Source: an uncultured Eubacteriales bacterium
GTDB taxonomy: Bacteria; Bacillota; Clostridia; Oscillospirales; Oscillospiraceae
Direction: 5' to 3'
Assembly (NCBI GenBank): GCA_900544765.1
Contig: UQWI01000001.1
Span: 186,001-250,000 of the forward strand
Length of the DNA stretch: 64,000 nucleotides
Shown here: piece by piece, positions 17,697 through 25,492 of the stretch
Layout of the letters: each line of letters starts with the position of its first letter
Position numbering within the stretch: position 1 is the first letter of the stretch
Notes under the pieces: generated by a model
What the model was told of the DNA's origin: nothing
The model's input: the letters and a program-made list of their open reading frames with translations, nothing else
Database searches by the model: none
Program-made: the position numbers and the translations under genes

Positions 17697-17725
17697 ATTA
17701 TATCCCAGCAAGAGGGCCAGTTCAA
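17697..17725 (-). promoter_or_regulatory. Promoter of the GH3 gene
   Basis: On the minus strand TTGAAC (17720-17725), 17-base spacer, TATAAT (17697-17702), just upstream of the ribosome site of the GH3 gene. Confidence 0.75.
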
Positions 17726-17805
17726 GTAAATTAGTCTGTTTTGCAGCAGCTCCGTTACACAAACAAGTAAACGGTGAGCTGAGGACAGCTATTTTCTGCG
17801 GACGG

Positions 17806-18285
17806 CTAAGCCATTACCGGCATTTCCTCAATAAGGGCCTTTAAGTACAGGGCCTGAACAGTCCTGCTGTTACCTCGCTCTGCATTTTGCTCCTGTTGAA
17901 TTTCAACCAGGGTACTCAATCCATCCGGCCTGTTCTCCAATTCTTTGAGCCCGTTAAAGGTCTCGGACACGATTTCATACCCCTGCGACGTGTTGCCGTA
18001 TGCATACATGTCTACAAGGTAAGGATAATTGAGGACGGTTTCTGCCAATGCTCTCGTCGTCATTTCCTCCAGGATATACTCCGGGATTTGCAGCATTTCA
18101 ACCTTCGCGGCGTGATCCAAAATTTCGTCCCATTCATCCATACCCGGTTTTATCGGGTATTCATACGGAGCGTCAATAGTATATACATCCCCTGCGTTCG
18201 CCGTATCGGGCATCACAGAAAACATCAAGGCCAAAATGACCGCGCTAAACGCGAGCAAGCCGATTTTCTTTGCTACTATTTTCAA
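17806..18285 (-). CDS. Secreted protein of unknown function
   Basis: About 159 residues with a clear signal peptide (KK followed by a 20-residue hydrophobic core) and a cleavage site after TANA. The mature part (PIKPGMDEWDEI, ALAETVLNYPYLVDMYAYG) resembles a family of small secreted proteins of unknown function that I recall from Clostridia; I cannot name a domain. A GTG at 18295-18297 has no spacing from any ribosome site, so the TTG at 18283-18285 behind GGAG is preferred. It appears monocistronic. It may act outside the cell or at the surface; no catalytic motif is visible. Confidence 0.65.
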   Translation of the reverse strand: MKIVAKKIGLLAFSAVILALMFSVMPDTANAGDVYTIDAPYEYPIKPGMDEWDEILDHAAKVEMLQIPEYILEEMTTRALAETVLNYPYLVDMYAYGNTSQGYEIVSETFNGLKELENRPDGLSTLVEIQQEQNAERGNSRTVQALYLKALIEEMPVMA

Positions 18286-18413
18286 AAAGCACCACACTCC
18301 ACTTTTTTATTATATAGCGGTTGAATGCTCCGTTTAAGTATATTATATCATAACATCGGCGCTTGTCAAATATTAGCATCAAAACAGCTTGCAAATCTCC
18401 GCGTGCAGCGCCC

Positions 18414-18941
18414 TCAAACGTCGTAGCGCGTATATGGCCTGTAGCAGTCGCGGCAGAGTGTCCTGCCGCCCACGAGGTGCGCGTAGCACTCGGCGAACTC
18501 CTCGCCGCACTCGGCGCAGACACAGTTTTCAAAGCCGCGCGCCCCCTCCGGCAGCGGCATTTTCACCGGCTTCACGTCAAACATATCCCGCGGCTCCAGG
18601 CCCTGGTAGTAGTCAAAGCTCTCCTGGCGGCTCATTCCCTCGGGCCTGGGCTTGAGCATCAGCCTCACGCTCTTCCCGCTCGAGCGCTCGTAGAAGCTGA
18701 AGGCCATCTTCCCGGTCAGGTGGAACATGAGGTTGCCCTTGCCCGCGCTGCAGCCGAGCATGACCTGTATGGCGTCGACGCAGCAGGCGTCGTTTTCGCA
18801 GATGCAGCAGACCTCTTCGTCGTCTGAGAACTTCAGCTCCAGCAGCTCTATCGCGTAGAGCGCGGCCTTCCAGCCTATGGTCAGGCCGCCGCAGGAGTGG
18901 CCGTGGAAGGCTACGCAGTCATTCCAGGTTGCGTTTTTCAT
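18414..18941 (-). CDS. FmdE-like protein with C-terminal zinc ribbon
   Basis: A 175-residue protein. Residues 5-125 match the FmdE fold (AFHGHSCGGLTIGWKAALYA, CCICENDACCVDAIQ, LGCSAGKGNL), seen beside formylmethanofuran dehydrogenases and in many non-methanogens. The C-terminus has a CAEC...CRDC zinc ribbon. No formylmethanofuran genes are present, so it is one of the FmdE-like proteins found with metal ABC transporters. It is the last gene of an operon with FecCD-type importer components and lies 12 bases after the ATPase. A role in handling the imported metal or chelate, possibly molybdenum or tungsten, is an inference. Confidence 0.8.
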   Translation of the reverse strand: MKNATWNDCVAFHGHSCGGLTIGWKAALYAIELLELKFSDDEEVCCICENDACCVDAIQVMLGCSAGKGNLMFHLTGKMAFSFYERSSGKSVRLMLKPRPEGMSRQESFDYYQGLEPRDMFDVKPVKMPLPEGARGFENCVCAECGEEFAECYAHLVGGRTLCRDCYRPYTRYDV

Positions 18942-18953
18942 ATTTTCACCTCA

Positions 18954-19721
18954 TCAAAAATGTATATCCGGGAATGGGATAACCACCGGTATGCCCATGT
19001 ACTCCTCTATGTGGACGTGCATCCGGTAGACCTCCTCTATATTCTCGCTGGTCATTATATCCCGCCCGCCGTAGGCAAAGACCCTGGCGTCGCGCAGGAA
19101 GAGGAACCGGTCGCAGTAGCGTATGGCCAGGTTCAAATCGTGGAGTATCACGACGGCGCAGATGGACTTTTCCCTGGCAATGGCGCGCACTGTCTGCATC
19201 GTCTCGTGCTGGGCGAGCGGGTCGAGCGAGCTCGTGGGCTCGTCCAGGAGCAGCACGCGTGGCTCCTGCGCTAACGCGCGGGCTATCGCCACCTTCTGCT
19301 GCTCGCCGCCTGATAGCTCATCCACGCGTCTCAGGGCGTAGCCCTCAAGGTGCAGCAGCTCCAGCGACTGCATGACTACGGCCTTGTCGTGCGCCGAGGC
19401 GTCCCAGGTGATGTACGGCCTGCGGCCGAGCAGCACGGCGTCGAACACGGTCAGCGTCCCCTTTGGCGGCGTCTGCGGCACATAGGCGCAGATTCGCGCA
19501 TGCTCCCTGCGGCTGAGTGCGTAGAGGCTTTGTCCGTCCACGCTGACCTCGCCGCTCTCAGGTGTGAGCACCCTGTCCATGCACTTTATGAGCGTGCTCT
19601 TGCCCGCGCCGTTGTTGCCCAATATGGCCACAACCTCGCCCTCACCGCTCTCGAAGCCGACGCCGTCGAGTATCTTGCGTTCCGGCTTGTAGCCGAAGCT
19701 CATGTCACGCACTTCAAGCAC
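18954..19721 (-). CDS. FecE/FepC-type ABC importer ATP-binding protein
   Basis: A 255-residue ATPase with Walker A GNNGAGKS, Q-loop in CAYVPQTPPKG, signature LSGGEQQK and Walker B VLLLDEPTSSLD followed by an H-loop (ILHDLN). The pattern is of the FepC/BtuD class for siderophore, heme, cobalamin or metal-chelate import. The start is GTG (19719-19721) behind AAAGGGGG and overlaps the end of the permease gene by 8 bases, so the two are translationally coupled. It energises the permease encoded just upstream. Confidence 0.9.
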   Translation of the reverse strand: MLEVRDMSFGYKPERKILDGVGFESGEGEVVAILGNNGAGKSTLIKCMDRVLTPESGEVSVDGQSLYALSRREHARICAYVPQTPPKGTLTVFDAVLLGRRPYITWDASAHDKAVVMQSLELLHLEGYALRRVDELSGGEQQKVAIARALAQEPRVLLLDEPTSSLDPLAQHETMQTVRAIAREKSICAVVILHDLNLAIRYCDRFLFLRDARVFAYGGRDIMTSENIEEVYRMHVHIEEYMGIPVVIPFPDIHF

Positions 19722-20781
19722 GCTTTGCGCCCCCTTTCAGCAGGAGATAGAGGAACACCGGTGCGCCCAGGAAGCTGGTTATAGCTCCTACTGGCAGCTC
19801 GACAGGCGCTATCAGCACCCGGCTAACGAGATCTGCCAGAAGCAGGAGCAGCGCCCCGCCCGCAGCGGAACACGGTATCAGCCAGCGGTAGTCGTCGCCG
19901 ACGAACTTGCGCATCGCATGCGGCGCGACGAGGCCAATAAAGCTGATGATGCCCACAAAGGACACGGCCAGCGCGCTCGCAACGGTACACACGGTCATGC
20001 CCACGAGCGTCACGGTGCGCACGTTCACGCCGAGGCTTGCGGCGGTGTCGCTGCCTGAGTGTATGGCATTGTAGTCCCAGCGCTTGAGCATGAAGTACAC
20101 AAGCGCCGCTATGTCAACAATGAGCAATATGCGCAGCTCGCTCCAGTTTGTGCCGCCCAGGTCTCCGAAAGTCCAGAACACCAGTGCGCCGAGCTGGGTG
20201 TCGTCCGCAAAGTATTGCAGCAGCGTGCTGCCGCCTGTAAACAGGCTGCTGAGCGCCACGCCCGCGAGCACAAGCGCGCCCGGGCCCAAATCCCTCCTGA
20301 GCCGGGAGATGGCCACGATGACCACCGTCGAAGCGCTGCCGCAGATAAAGGCGCATAGCGTCACGATATACGGGTTGTCAATCTGTACGGCGTAGGCCCC
20401 GCCCGTGGCCGTTACACCGCCGCCGAACACAATTATGCCCACCGCTGCGCCGAAGGCCGCGCCCTGGCTCACGCCCAGCGTGGATGCGCTGGCGAGGGGG
20501 TTATTCAGCACGCACTGCATGACCGCGCCCGACATGCCGAGCGCCGCGCCCACAAGCACTCCCGCCACAATGCGCGGCAGGCGTATCTCAAAGAGTACGG
20601 TGTGGCTGCGCGCGTCCCCGCCGCCGAAAAGCGTGGAGAATATCTCGCCCGGCGTAAGGCGTATGGAGCCCGTACCGGCGGATATCACGGCGACCGCGAG
20701 CAGCAGCGCCAAAGTCACAAGCAGGGCGAACAGTTTCTTCCTCTGCAGGCCCTCATAGCCCGCGTGCATGCCCTTACTCAT
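19714..20781 (-). CDS. FecCD-family ABC importer permease
   Basis: A 355-residue, about 10-TM permease. The conserved FecCD signatures are visible: GEIFSTLFG, RLPRIVAGVLVGAALGMSG, NPLASASTLGVSQGAAFG, FVGIISFIGLVAPHAMR and the C-terminal LPVGAITSFLGAPVFLYLL. The start ATG at 20779-20781 overlaps the stop of the binding-protein gene (ATGAGTAA). It forms the membrane channel (homodimer) for the chelate delivered by the lipoprotein. Substrate class: iron-siderophore, cobalamin, heme or oxyanion; the FmdE-like partner favours something other than plain siderophore. Confidence 0.9.
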   Translation of the reverse strand: MSKGMHAGYEGLQRKKLFALLVTLALLLAVAVISAGTGSIRLTPGEIFSTLFGGGDARSHTVLFEIRLPRIVAGVLVGAALGMSGAVMQCVLNNPLASASTLGVSQGAAFGAAVGIIVFGGGVTATGGAYAVQIDNPYIVTLCAFICGSASTVVIVAISRLRRDLGPGALVLAGVALSSLFTGGSTLLQYFADDTQLGALVFWTFGDLGGTNWSELRILLIVDIAALVYFMLKRWDYNAIHSGSDTAASLGVNVRTVTLVGMTVCTVASALAVSFVGIISFIGLVAPHAMRKFVGDDYRWLIPCSAAGGALLLLLADLVSRVLIAPVELPVGAITSFLGAPVFLYLLLKGGAKRA

Positions 20782-21886
20782 TCGCAGATATGTCCACCGG
20801 GCCGTAGAAGGCGCCGTAGTCGGCAAGCACAGTTAGGTAGTCCGGCTCTCCGAGGAAGAAGCCGAATATCTCCGAGGCCTTGGCCTCAAAGTCTACGCCG
20901 GAGAACTGCTCGGGATAGAGCACGCTGCCGACATAGTAGCAGTTGGCAAGGCTTATCTCCATGTTGTCAAAGTAGCTCGTAGAGCTCGGGTACTGATACA
21001 TATGCCCGTTCCGGAACGCCGAGAGCTCGCTGTAGAACTCCGGCCTGTCGGCGTAGTCCTGCCTGACCAGCGGTACGCCGCCACTGTCCATGAATATGTA
21101 CTCCGGGTCCCAGGCGAGAATCTGCTCCCTGTCAACCTCGTAGGAGCCGTACACTCCGCTCCCGTCGCTCTCGTCGGCGAGGTTCTCCGCGTTCACGCTC
21201 AGCATAACGGGGTCGTACACGCGTATGCCCTCTATTCCGTGCACCCCCCTGAAGGTTGCAGCGGCGCTGAGCACCGTGCGGCGCTCACTCTCAGGGATGC
21301 CTGCGGTCAGGCTCTCAAGCTCGGCAAAGCACTCGTCCACATAGTCGGATATGGCCTTGGCCCTCTCGCTCACGCCGCAGACGTCGGCGATTATGGCAAG
21401 GGACTGCTCGAAGTCCTCGCCGAAGAGCGTACCCTGGCTCACGGCCACGACGGGTATGCCCGTCTCACGCTGGAGCTGGTCGGCCACATCGGTGGTTGCG
21501 GTGCAGAAAATGACGTCTGCGCCGGTGAGGATTATCTCCTCGCTGTAATAAGCCGTGTTGCCGCCCGAGTCGGTGCCGACGACGGGCACGTCCGCCCAGT
21601 CGTCCTGCGTGACATTGGCATATGCCGTGAGCGGCGTGATGCTGGCGGCGTCCATGCCGGAGTATCCGACCACCCTGTCGGCCAGGCCGAGATAGGTCGC
21701 CATGCGCGGCGTGTTGCCCAGCACGACTATGCCGTTGACCTCAGCCGGCACGGTCACTTCCCTGCCGAGTGAATCCGTTATTGTACGCGTACCGGCCGTA
21801 TCCTCCGGCGCGGCCTGCTGCGTGCCGCAGGCGGCCAGGCTCAGCGCCAGGGCGCAGGCGGCTATGATTGAAATGAGCTTTCTCAA
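20774..21886 (-). CDS. Substrate-binding lipoprotein of the FecCD-type importer
   Basis: A 370-residue periplasmic-binding-like lipoprotein. The start is TTG (21884-21886) behind GAGGTG; it gives a clean lipoprotein signal, LRKLISIIAACALALSLAAC, with the modified Cys in the lipobox. The mature protein carries the TroA/FepB-type fold (ITDSLGREVTVPAEVNGIV; ILTGADVIF; WDPEYIFMDSGG). It is the first gene of a four-gene operon (binder, permease, ATPase, FmdE). No cobalamin riboswitch is apparent upstream. The bound ligand is unknown. Confidence 0.88.
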   Translation of the reverse strand: MRKLISIIAACALALSLAACGTQQAAPEDTAGTRTITDSLGREVTVPAEVNGIVVLGNTPRMATYLGLADRVVGYSGMDAASITPLTAYANVTQDDWADVPVVGTDSGGNTAYYSEEIILTGADVIFCTATTDVADQLQRETGIPVVAVSQGTLFGEDFEQSLAIIADVCGVSERAKAISDYVDECFAELESLTAGIPESERRTVLSAAATFRGVHGIEGIRVYDPVMLSVNAENLADESDGSGVYGSYEVDREQILAWDPEYIFMDSGGVPLVRQDYADRPEFYSELSAFRNGHMYQYPSSTSYFDNMEISLANCYYVGSVLYPEQFSGVDFEAKASEIFGFFLGEPDYLTVLADYGAFYGPVDISANE

Positions 21887-21917
21887 GTTATACACCTCAT
21901 TTTCAGCTTTTTTGTTC

Positions 21918-21994
21918 ATTATATTCGCCCGCATCCGCCTCCGCAAGCCCCCCGGGGGGATATGTTGCGGACCTTTGCCGCACTGTGATATAAT
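21918..21994. promoter_or_regulatory. Back-to-back promoters flanking a 12-bp GC palindrome
   Basis: Minus strand: TTGCGG (21941-21946), 17-base spacer, TATAAT (21918-21923) for the importer operon. Plus strand: TTGCGG (21965-21970), 18-base spacer, TATAAT (21989-21994, extended -10 TGA) for the TIGR04076-like gene. Between the two -35 boxes lies the perfect palindrome CCCCCCGGGGGG (21948-21959), a candidate shared operator. Confidence 0.6.
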
Positions 21995-22025
21995 ATTTTC
22001 AAGCAGAAACCTTGGAGGTGTTAGT

Positions 22026-22595
22026 TTGCAGCACAAGTGCAGGATGACTGTAATTGACAAGAAGCTCTACCCCGAGCTGCAGCGGCAGTATTGCGCCGAC
22101 CCGGAGAGCGGGGCGTGCCCCTGCTACAACGTGGGGGACGAGTATGTGTTCGAGCGCTATGGGGCGCGCGACGACTTCTGGCACATGGGCGCGTGTACGC
22201 TTGTGAAGGGCGCTCCCGGCGCTGCAGGCAGCGAGGGTCGGCCGCACTGCTCCGAGGCCTGGGACGCAGTTTCGCGGTACATATACGCAGCGCTCCAGGG
22301 CGGCAGCATCATGCGCGGCTGGATGAATGACGAGCGCGTCATGATATGCTGCTGCTCGGATGGCACGCGCCCCGTAATATTCAAATTGGAACGGCTGGAT
22401 TACATGGCCGTTTACGTCTCCGGCGGAGCCTCACGAGTGGCCGTAATTGCGGCCCTGTCGGCGCTTGAGGGCGTCAGCGATGTAGTTTGGCGCGACGAGG
22501 GCTTCTATGAGGTCTACGTTGCCGCCAGCGTCACGGACGCCGCAATCCGCTCAGCCGTCGAGGCCGCCGGCTGTCTCGCAGAGCGCATAGACTGA
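22026..22595 (+). CDS. TIGR04076-family protein with a C-terminal HMA-like domain
   Basis: A 189-residue protein. Residues 1-125 look like the TIGR04076 family (short Cys-containing proteins of unknown role: CRMTVIDKKLYPEL, GACPCYNVG, CSEAWDAV, ICCCSDGTRPVIFKLER). Residues 127-189 have a beta-alpha-beta-beta-alpha-beta pattern like heavy-metal-associated domains but without the CxxC metal loop. The start is TTG (22026-22028) behind GGAGGTG. It is divergent from the metal-type ABC importer, which suggests linked regulation. Function unknown; a metal or cofactor connection is inference. Confidence 0.7.
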   Translation: MQHKCRMTVIDKKLYPELQRQYCADPESGACPCYNVGDEYVFERYGARDDFWHMGACTLVKGAPGAAGSEGRPHCSEAWDAVSRYIYAALQGGSIMRGWMNDERVMICCCSDGTRPVIFKLERLDYMAVYVSGGASRVAVIAALSALEGVSDVVWRDEGFYEVYVAASVTDAAIRSAVEAAGCLAERID

Positions 22596-22602
22596 TTGCC
22601 GC

Positions 22603-22720
22603 TTGACTTATCCGCCCTGCTGTGTTATAGTTCCTCTGCTAATACTCTAAAACCCCGCGTGGATTTTTCAGGTCGAACGACTTCTTTTCGCCGCGCAGCC
22701 TCTGGCTGCGCGGTATTTTT
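22603..22720 (+). promoter_or_regulatory. Promoter and terminator-like leader hairpin of the MATE gene
   Basis: TTGACT (22603-22608), 17-base spacer, TATAGT (22626-22631). About 60 bases downstream lies a terminator hairpin, CCGCGCAGCC (22691-22700), TCT, GGCTGCGCGG (22704-22713), then TATTTTT, ending 17 bases before the MATE start. An upstream CCGCG could pair with the 3' arm. It is either the terminator of the preceding gene or an attenuator of the exporter. Confidence 0.5.
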
Positions 22721-22737
22721 GTGTGTGAGGGTGAAAT

Positions 22738-24069
22738 ATGGACCAGACATTTATGAAAACGCGGCCGGTTTTCCCGCTGCTGATGAGCATGGCCCTGCCG
22801 ATGGTCATCTCCATGCTGGTAAACTCGCTGTACAACATCGTCGACAGCTACTTTGTCTCGCAGATAAGCGACGCGGCCTTCACGGCGCTCTCGCTCGTCT
22901 ACCCTGTGCAGAACTTTGTCAACGCCGTCGGCATAGGCTTCGGCGTGGGCATCAACGCCGTTATTGCCCTGCACCTCGGCGCGCAGGAGCAGGAAAAGGC
23001 AGATAGCGCCGCGTCACAGGGCATGTTCCTGGCGGGTATACAGGGGCTTGTGCTCTCCGTAGCGTGCATTCTCATCATGCCGGGCTTCCTTGGGCTATAC
23101 ACCACCGACGAGCAGATAGTCGAGCTGGGTGTGCGCTACTCCACCGTCGTGTTCGGCTTCGGCGTCATGGTCTCGCTCGGCGTGGGCTTTGAAAAGGTGT
23201 TCCAGGCCGTGGGCCTGATGAAGGCGAGCATGATAAGCCTTATGGCCGGCTGCATCGCCAACATCATACTTGACCCCATTATGATATTCGGTTGGGGCCC
23301 CATCCCCGCCATGGGAATAGAGGGTGCCGCCCTCGCCACCGGTATCGGTCAGACGCTGAGCTTTGTCATCTACGTCGCAGTATATTTCGTGAAGCCGATA
23401 GGCGTGCGCGTTACACCCCGGCTCTTCCGGCCCCGCGCGCAAATGGCCGCCCGTTTATACTCAGTCGGCATCCCCGCCGTGCTGAACCTGGCCCTGCCCA
23501 GCCTGCTCATCTCCGCGCTCAACGGCATACTCTCCTCTTTCTCGGAGCTGTACGTCCAGGTACTTGGCGCGTACTACAAATTGCAGACCTTCCTCTATCT
23601 CACTGTCAACGGCGTCGTGCAGGGCATGCGTCCGCTGGTGGGATACAATTTTGGTGCCAAGGAGTACGGGCGCGTCAACAAGCTCTACAAGCTCGTGCTT
23701 ATCCTGTCTGCGGCCTTCATGGCGCTCGGCACCGTGATATTCCTGGCCATACCCGGCCAGCTTGCTTCGCTCTTCGCCGAAAACGAGGAGACCATCCGCG
23801 CGAGCGAGACAGCCCTGCGCATCATAAGCGCCGGGTTTATTGTCTCCGCCGTGAGCGTAACCAGCTCCGGCGCGCTGGAGGGCCTGGGCAAGGGCGCCGC
23901 GTCACTGCTCATATCCCTGTGCCGCTACGTCGTCATCATCATACCCGCGGCATACCTGCTTTCAAGGCTCTTCGGCCCCACCGGCGTATGGCACGCCTTC
24001 TGGATAACCGAGTTCATCAGCGCAGCCGTGGCCTACATCGTCTACCGCCGCGCCGTGCGGGTAGTTTGA
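22738..24069 (+). CDS. MATE-family multidrug/cation exporter
   Basis: A 443-residue, 12-TM MATE (multi-antimicrobial extrusion) protein of the DinF/NorM-like clade. MATE features visible are PLLMSMALPMVISMLVNSLY, NAVGIGFGVGINAVIA, the halfway repeat IPAVLNLALPSLLISAL and GVVQGMRPLVGYNFGA. It exports drugs or metabolites in exchange for Na+ or H+. The ATG follows GAGGGTG. The gene is single, with a hairpin leader upstream that could make expression conditional, and a strong terminator downstream. Substrate unknown. Confidence 0.9.
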   Translation: MDQTFMKTRPVFPLLMSMALPMVISMLVNSLYNIVDSYFVSQISDAAFTALSLVYPVQNFVNAVGIGFGVGINAVIALHLGAQEQEKADSAASQGMFLAGIQGLVLSVACILIMPGFLGLYTTDEQIVELGVRYSTVVFGFGVMVSLGVGFEKVFQAVGLMKASMISLMAGCIANIILDPIMIFGWGPIPAMGIEGAALATGIGQTLSFVIYVAVYFVKPIGVRVTPRLFRPRAQMAARLYSVGIPAVLNLALPSLLISALNGILSSFSELYVQVLGAYYKLQTFLYLTVNGVVQGMRPLVGYNFGAKEYGRVNKLYKLVLILSAAFMALGTVIFLAIPGQLASLFAENEETIRASETALRIISAGFIVSAVSVTSSGALEGLGKGAASLLISLCRYVVIIIPAAYLLSRLFGPTGVWHAFWITEFISAAVAYIVYRRAVRVV

Positions 24070-24172
24070 CGACGAATGGCTGCGCCGCACATGCCCGCCT
24101 TTGCTCAACGCAGGTATTCCGGGCTTCTCCGTCCGCCGGGCAGGAATGCTTGAACGTAAATAATGGCTTTTA

Positions 24173-24207
24173 CCCGCAGGCGCCGTTAAACGACGCCTGC
24201 GGGTTTT
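24173..24207 (+). terminator. Intrinsic terminator after the MATE gene
   Basis: CCCGCAGGCG (24173-24182) pairs with CGCCTGCGGG (24194-24203), followed by TTTT. The rest of the 24070-24430 gap holds no gene that I can see, only a GC-rich leader before the next small gene. Confidence 0.8.
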
Positions 24208-24430
24208 CCAATTCAGCTTGACGAGCGGAAGGGGCGTCCGGCTTCCTTCCGGAGCAGCAGTAATTGAATAGATTTGTTCACATTTCTGTGCTAAAATATT
24301 GATTTATAACTGACGGCTAGCTCTAATCAGCTGATTTTTGCCGACGGCATCCCGCCGTGTAAGCGATGCGGACCCGCACAGGGCTTTTTGAGCCGGTGCG
24401 AAGCCATTGTCACGTCGGGAGGGAAAAAGG

Positions 24431-24772
24431 ATGAAAATGCCGATTGACAGAGAGGCTTTCAGCGAGTTTGTTGAGCAGTCAGGCATCTTTGCTACGGCAC
24501 AAAAATATATGGAGCAGTGTCTGAAAAGCTGGTACATGGATGAACCGGAGCAATTTGCTGATGATATGCGGGCAGACCTTGAGACGGTCATGAAAACATA
24601 CCGCTTTCACAACGCTATGGTATCGTTCAATAAGGATTTCGGCTTTGACCCTCCGCTGGACACTATAACCTGTATCATTGCTATAAACGATGATGAGGAT
24701 GATCACTGCATGTTTTATCGGGCCATATTTGATTGCGATTTGAATATAATCGACGACGTCATTTCCCCATGA
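24431..24772 (+). CDS. Small acidic protein of unknown function
   Basis: 113 residues, rich in Asp, Glu and Met, no membrane segment or signal peptide. The start MKMPIDREAF is set by GGAGGG seven bases upstream. The middle (WYMDEPEQFADDMRADLE) is helical; the C-terminal half (DTITCIIAINDDEDDHCMFY) looks like beta strands. I do not recognise the family. It appears monocistronic with a leader of at least 100 bases. A cytoplasmic role is likely; nothing in the context points to a function. Confidence 0.6.
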   Translation: MKMPIDREAFSEFVEQSGIFATAQKYMEQCLKSWYMDEPEQFADDMRADLETVMKTYRFHNAMVSFNKDFGFDPPLDTITCIIAINDDEDDHCMFYRAIFDCDLNIIDDVISP

Positions 24773-24854
24773 CTGTTACGCGCCAGCGTGAAGCGGGAAC
24801 ACGCATAAATCTGCGATTGATTATAGCTGCAAAGATTTGTTAGGAGGAATTCCA

Positions 24855-25424
24855 ATGCGCAAGGACTTCGGAGTAAAGACCTGGCTGTACCCGCAGCCCG
24901 TCTTTGTAATCGCCACATATGGCCCTGACGGGAAGCCCGACGCCATGTGCGCCGCCTGGGGCGGCATAACCTACGACGACCAGCTGTCCATATGCGTGGA
25001 CGACTCGCATCTGACGGCGGACAACCTCGCACATTGCGACGCCTTCACCGTCAGTATGGCCACTGAGCGCTATGCTGCGGAGTGCGACTATCTGGGCATA
25101 GTCTCTGCCCGCGACGAGCCCGACAAGCTCGCCAAAAGCGGTCTGCACGCTGAGAAAGCCCCGCATGTAAACGCCCCGCTGATAAGCGAGCTGCCTCTGG
25201 CCGTCGAGTGCCGCCTTTTGGGCTACGACGCCGAAAGGTGCCTGCTTGTCGGACAGATAGTGAACGTCAGCGTGGACGAGAGTATACTCGGCTCAGACGG
25301 GAAAATAGACGTCGGCCTCTTGTCGCCCATAACCTTCGACCCCGTACACAACAAGTACCTGCCCCTCGGCGCGCCTGTCGCCGACGCCTTCAGGGCCGGG
25401 CTCGCCGTCAGGGACGCGCGCTGA
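24855..25424 (+). CDS. Flavin reductase / flavoredoxin-like FMN-binding protein
   Basis: A 189-residue split-barrel protein of the flavin-reductase-like family (PVFVIATYGPDGKPDAMCAAWGGI, SHLTADNL, FTVSMAT, LPLAVECRLLGY). Members bind FMN and pass electrons in anaerobes (flavoredoxin) or supply reduced flavin. The start lies behind AGGAGGAATTCCA. It is followed by a strong terminator and is convergent with the third LysR gene. The partner enzyme is not evident in the neighbourhood. Confidence 0.85.
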   Translation: MRKDFGVKTWLYPQPVFVIATYGPDGKPDAMCAAWGGITYDDQLSICVDDSHLTADNLAHCDAFTVSMATERYAAECDYLGIVSARDEPDKLAKSGLHAEKAPHVNAPLISELPLAVECRLLGYDAERCLLVGQIVNVSVDESILGSDGKIDVGLLSPITFDPVHNKYLPLGAPVADAFRAGLAVRDAR

Positions 25425-25447
25425 CACCCGCTTCATGCTGTAAAGCT

Positions 25448-25486
25448 GCGGAGCCGGAAGGCTATTCCGGCTCCGCTGAGTTTTTC
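25448..25486 (+). terminator. Intrinsic terminator
   Basis: GCGGAGCCGGAA (25448-25459) pairs perfectly with TTCCGGCTCCGC (25465-25476), followed by TGAGTTTTTC. It lies between the convergent flavin reductase and LysR genes and can serve both. Confidence 0.85.
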
Positions 25487-25492
25487 CCGCCC

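Noticed and set aside
21887..22025. Cobalamin riboswitch before the FecCD-type importer
   Set aside because: The leader of the importer gene is only about 30 bases and none of the conserved B12-box elements is visible.
23292..24221. Arg/Pro-rich 309-codon frame overlapping the MATE gene
   Set aside because: Typical out-of-frame translation of a GC-rich gene; the MATE frame has clear TM segments and a ribosome site.
24290..24430. Structured riboswitch in the leader of the small acidic protein gene
   Set aside because: The region is GC-rich and could fold, but I could not match it to the conserved core of any known riboswitch class.
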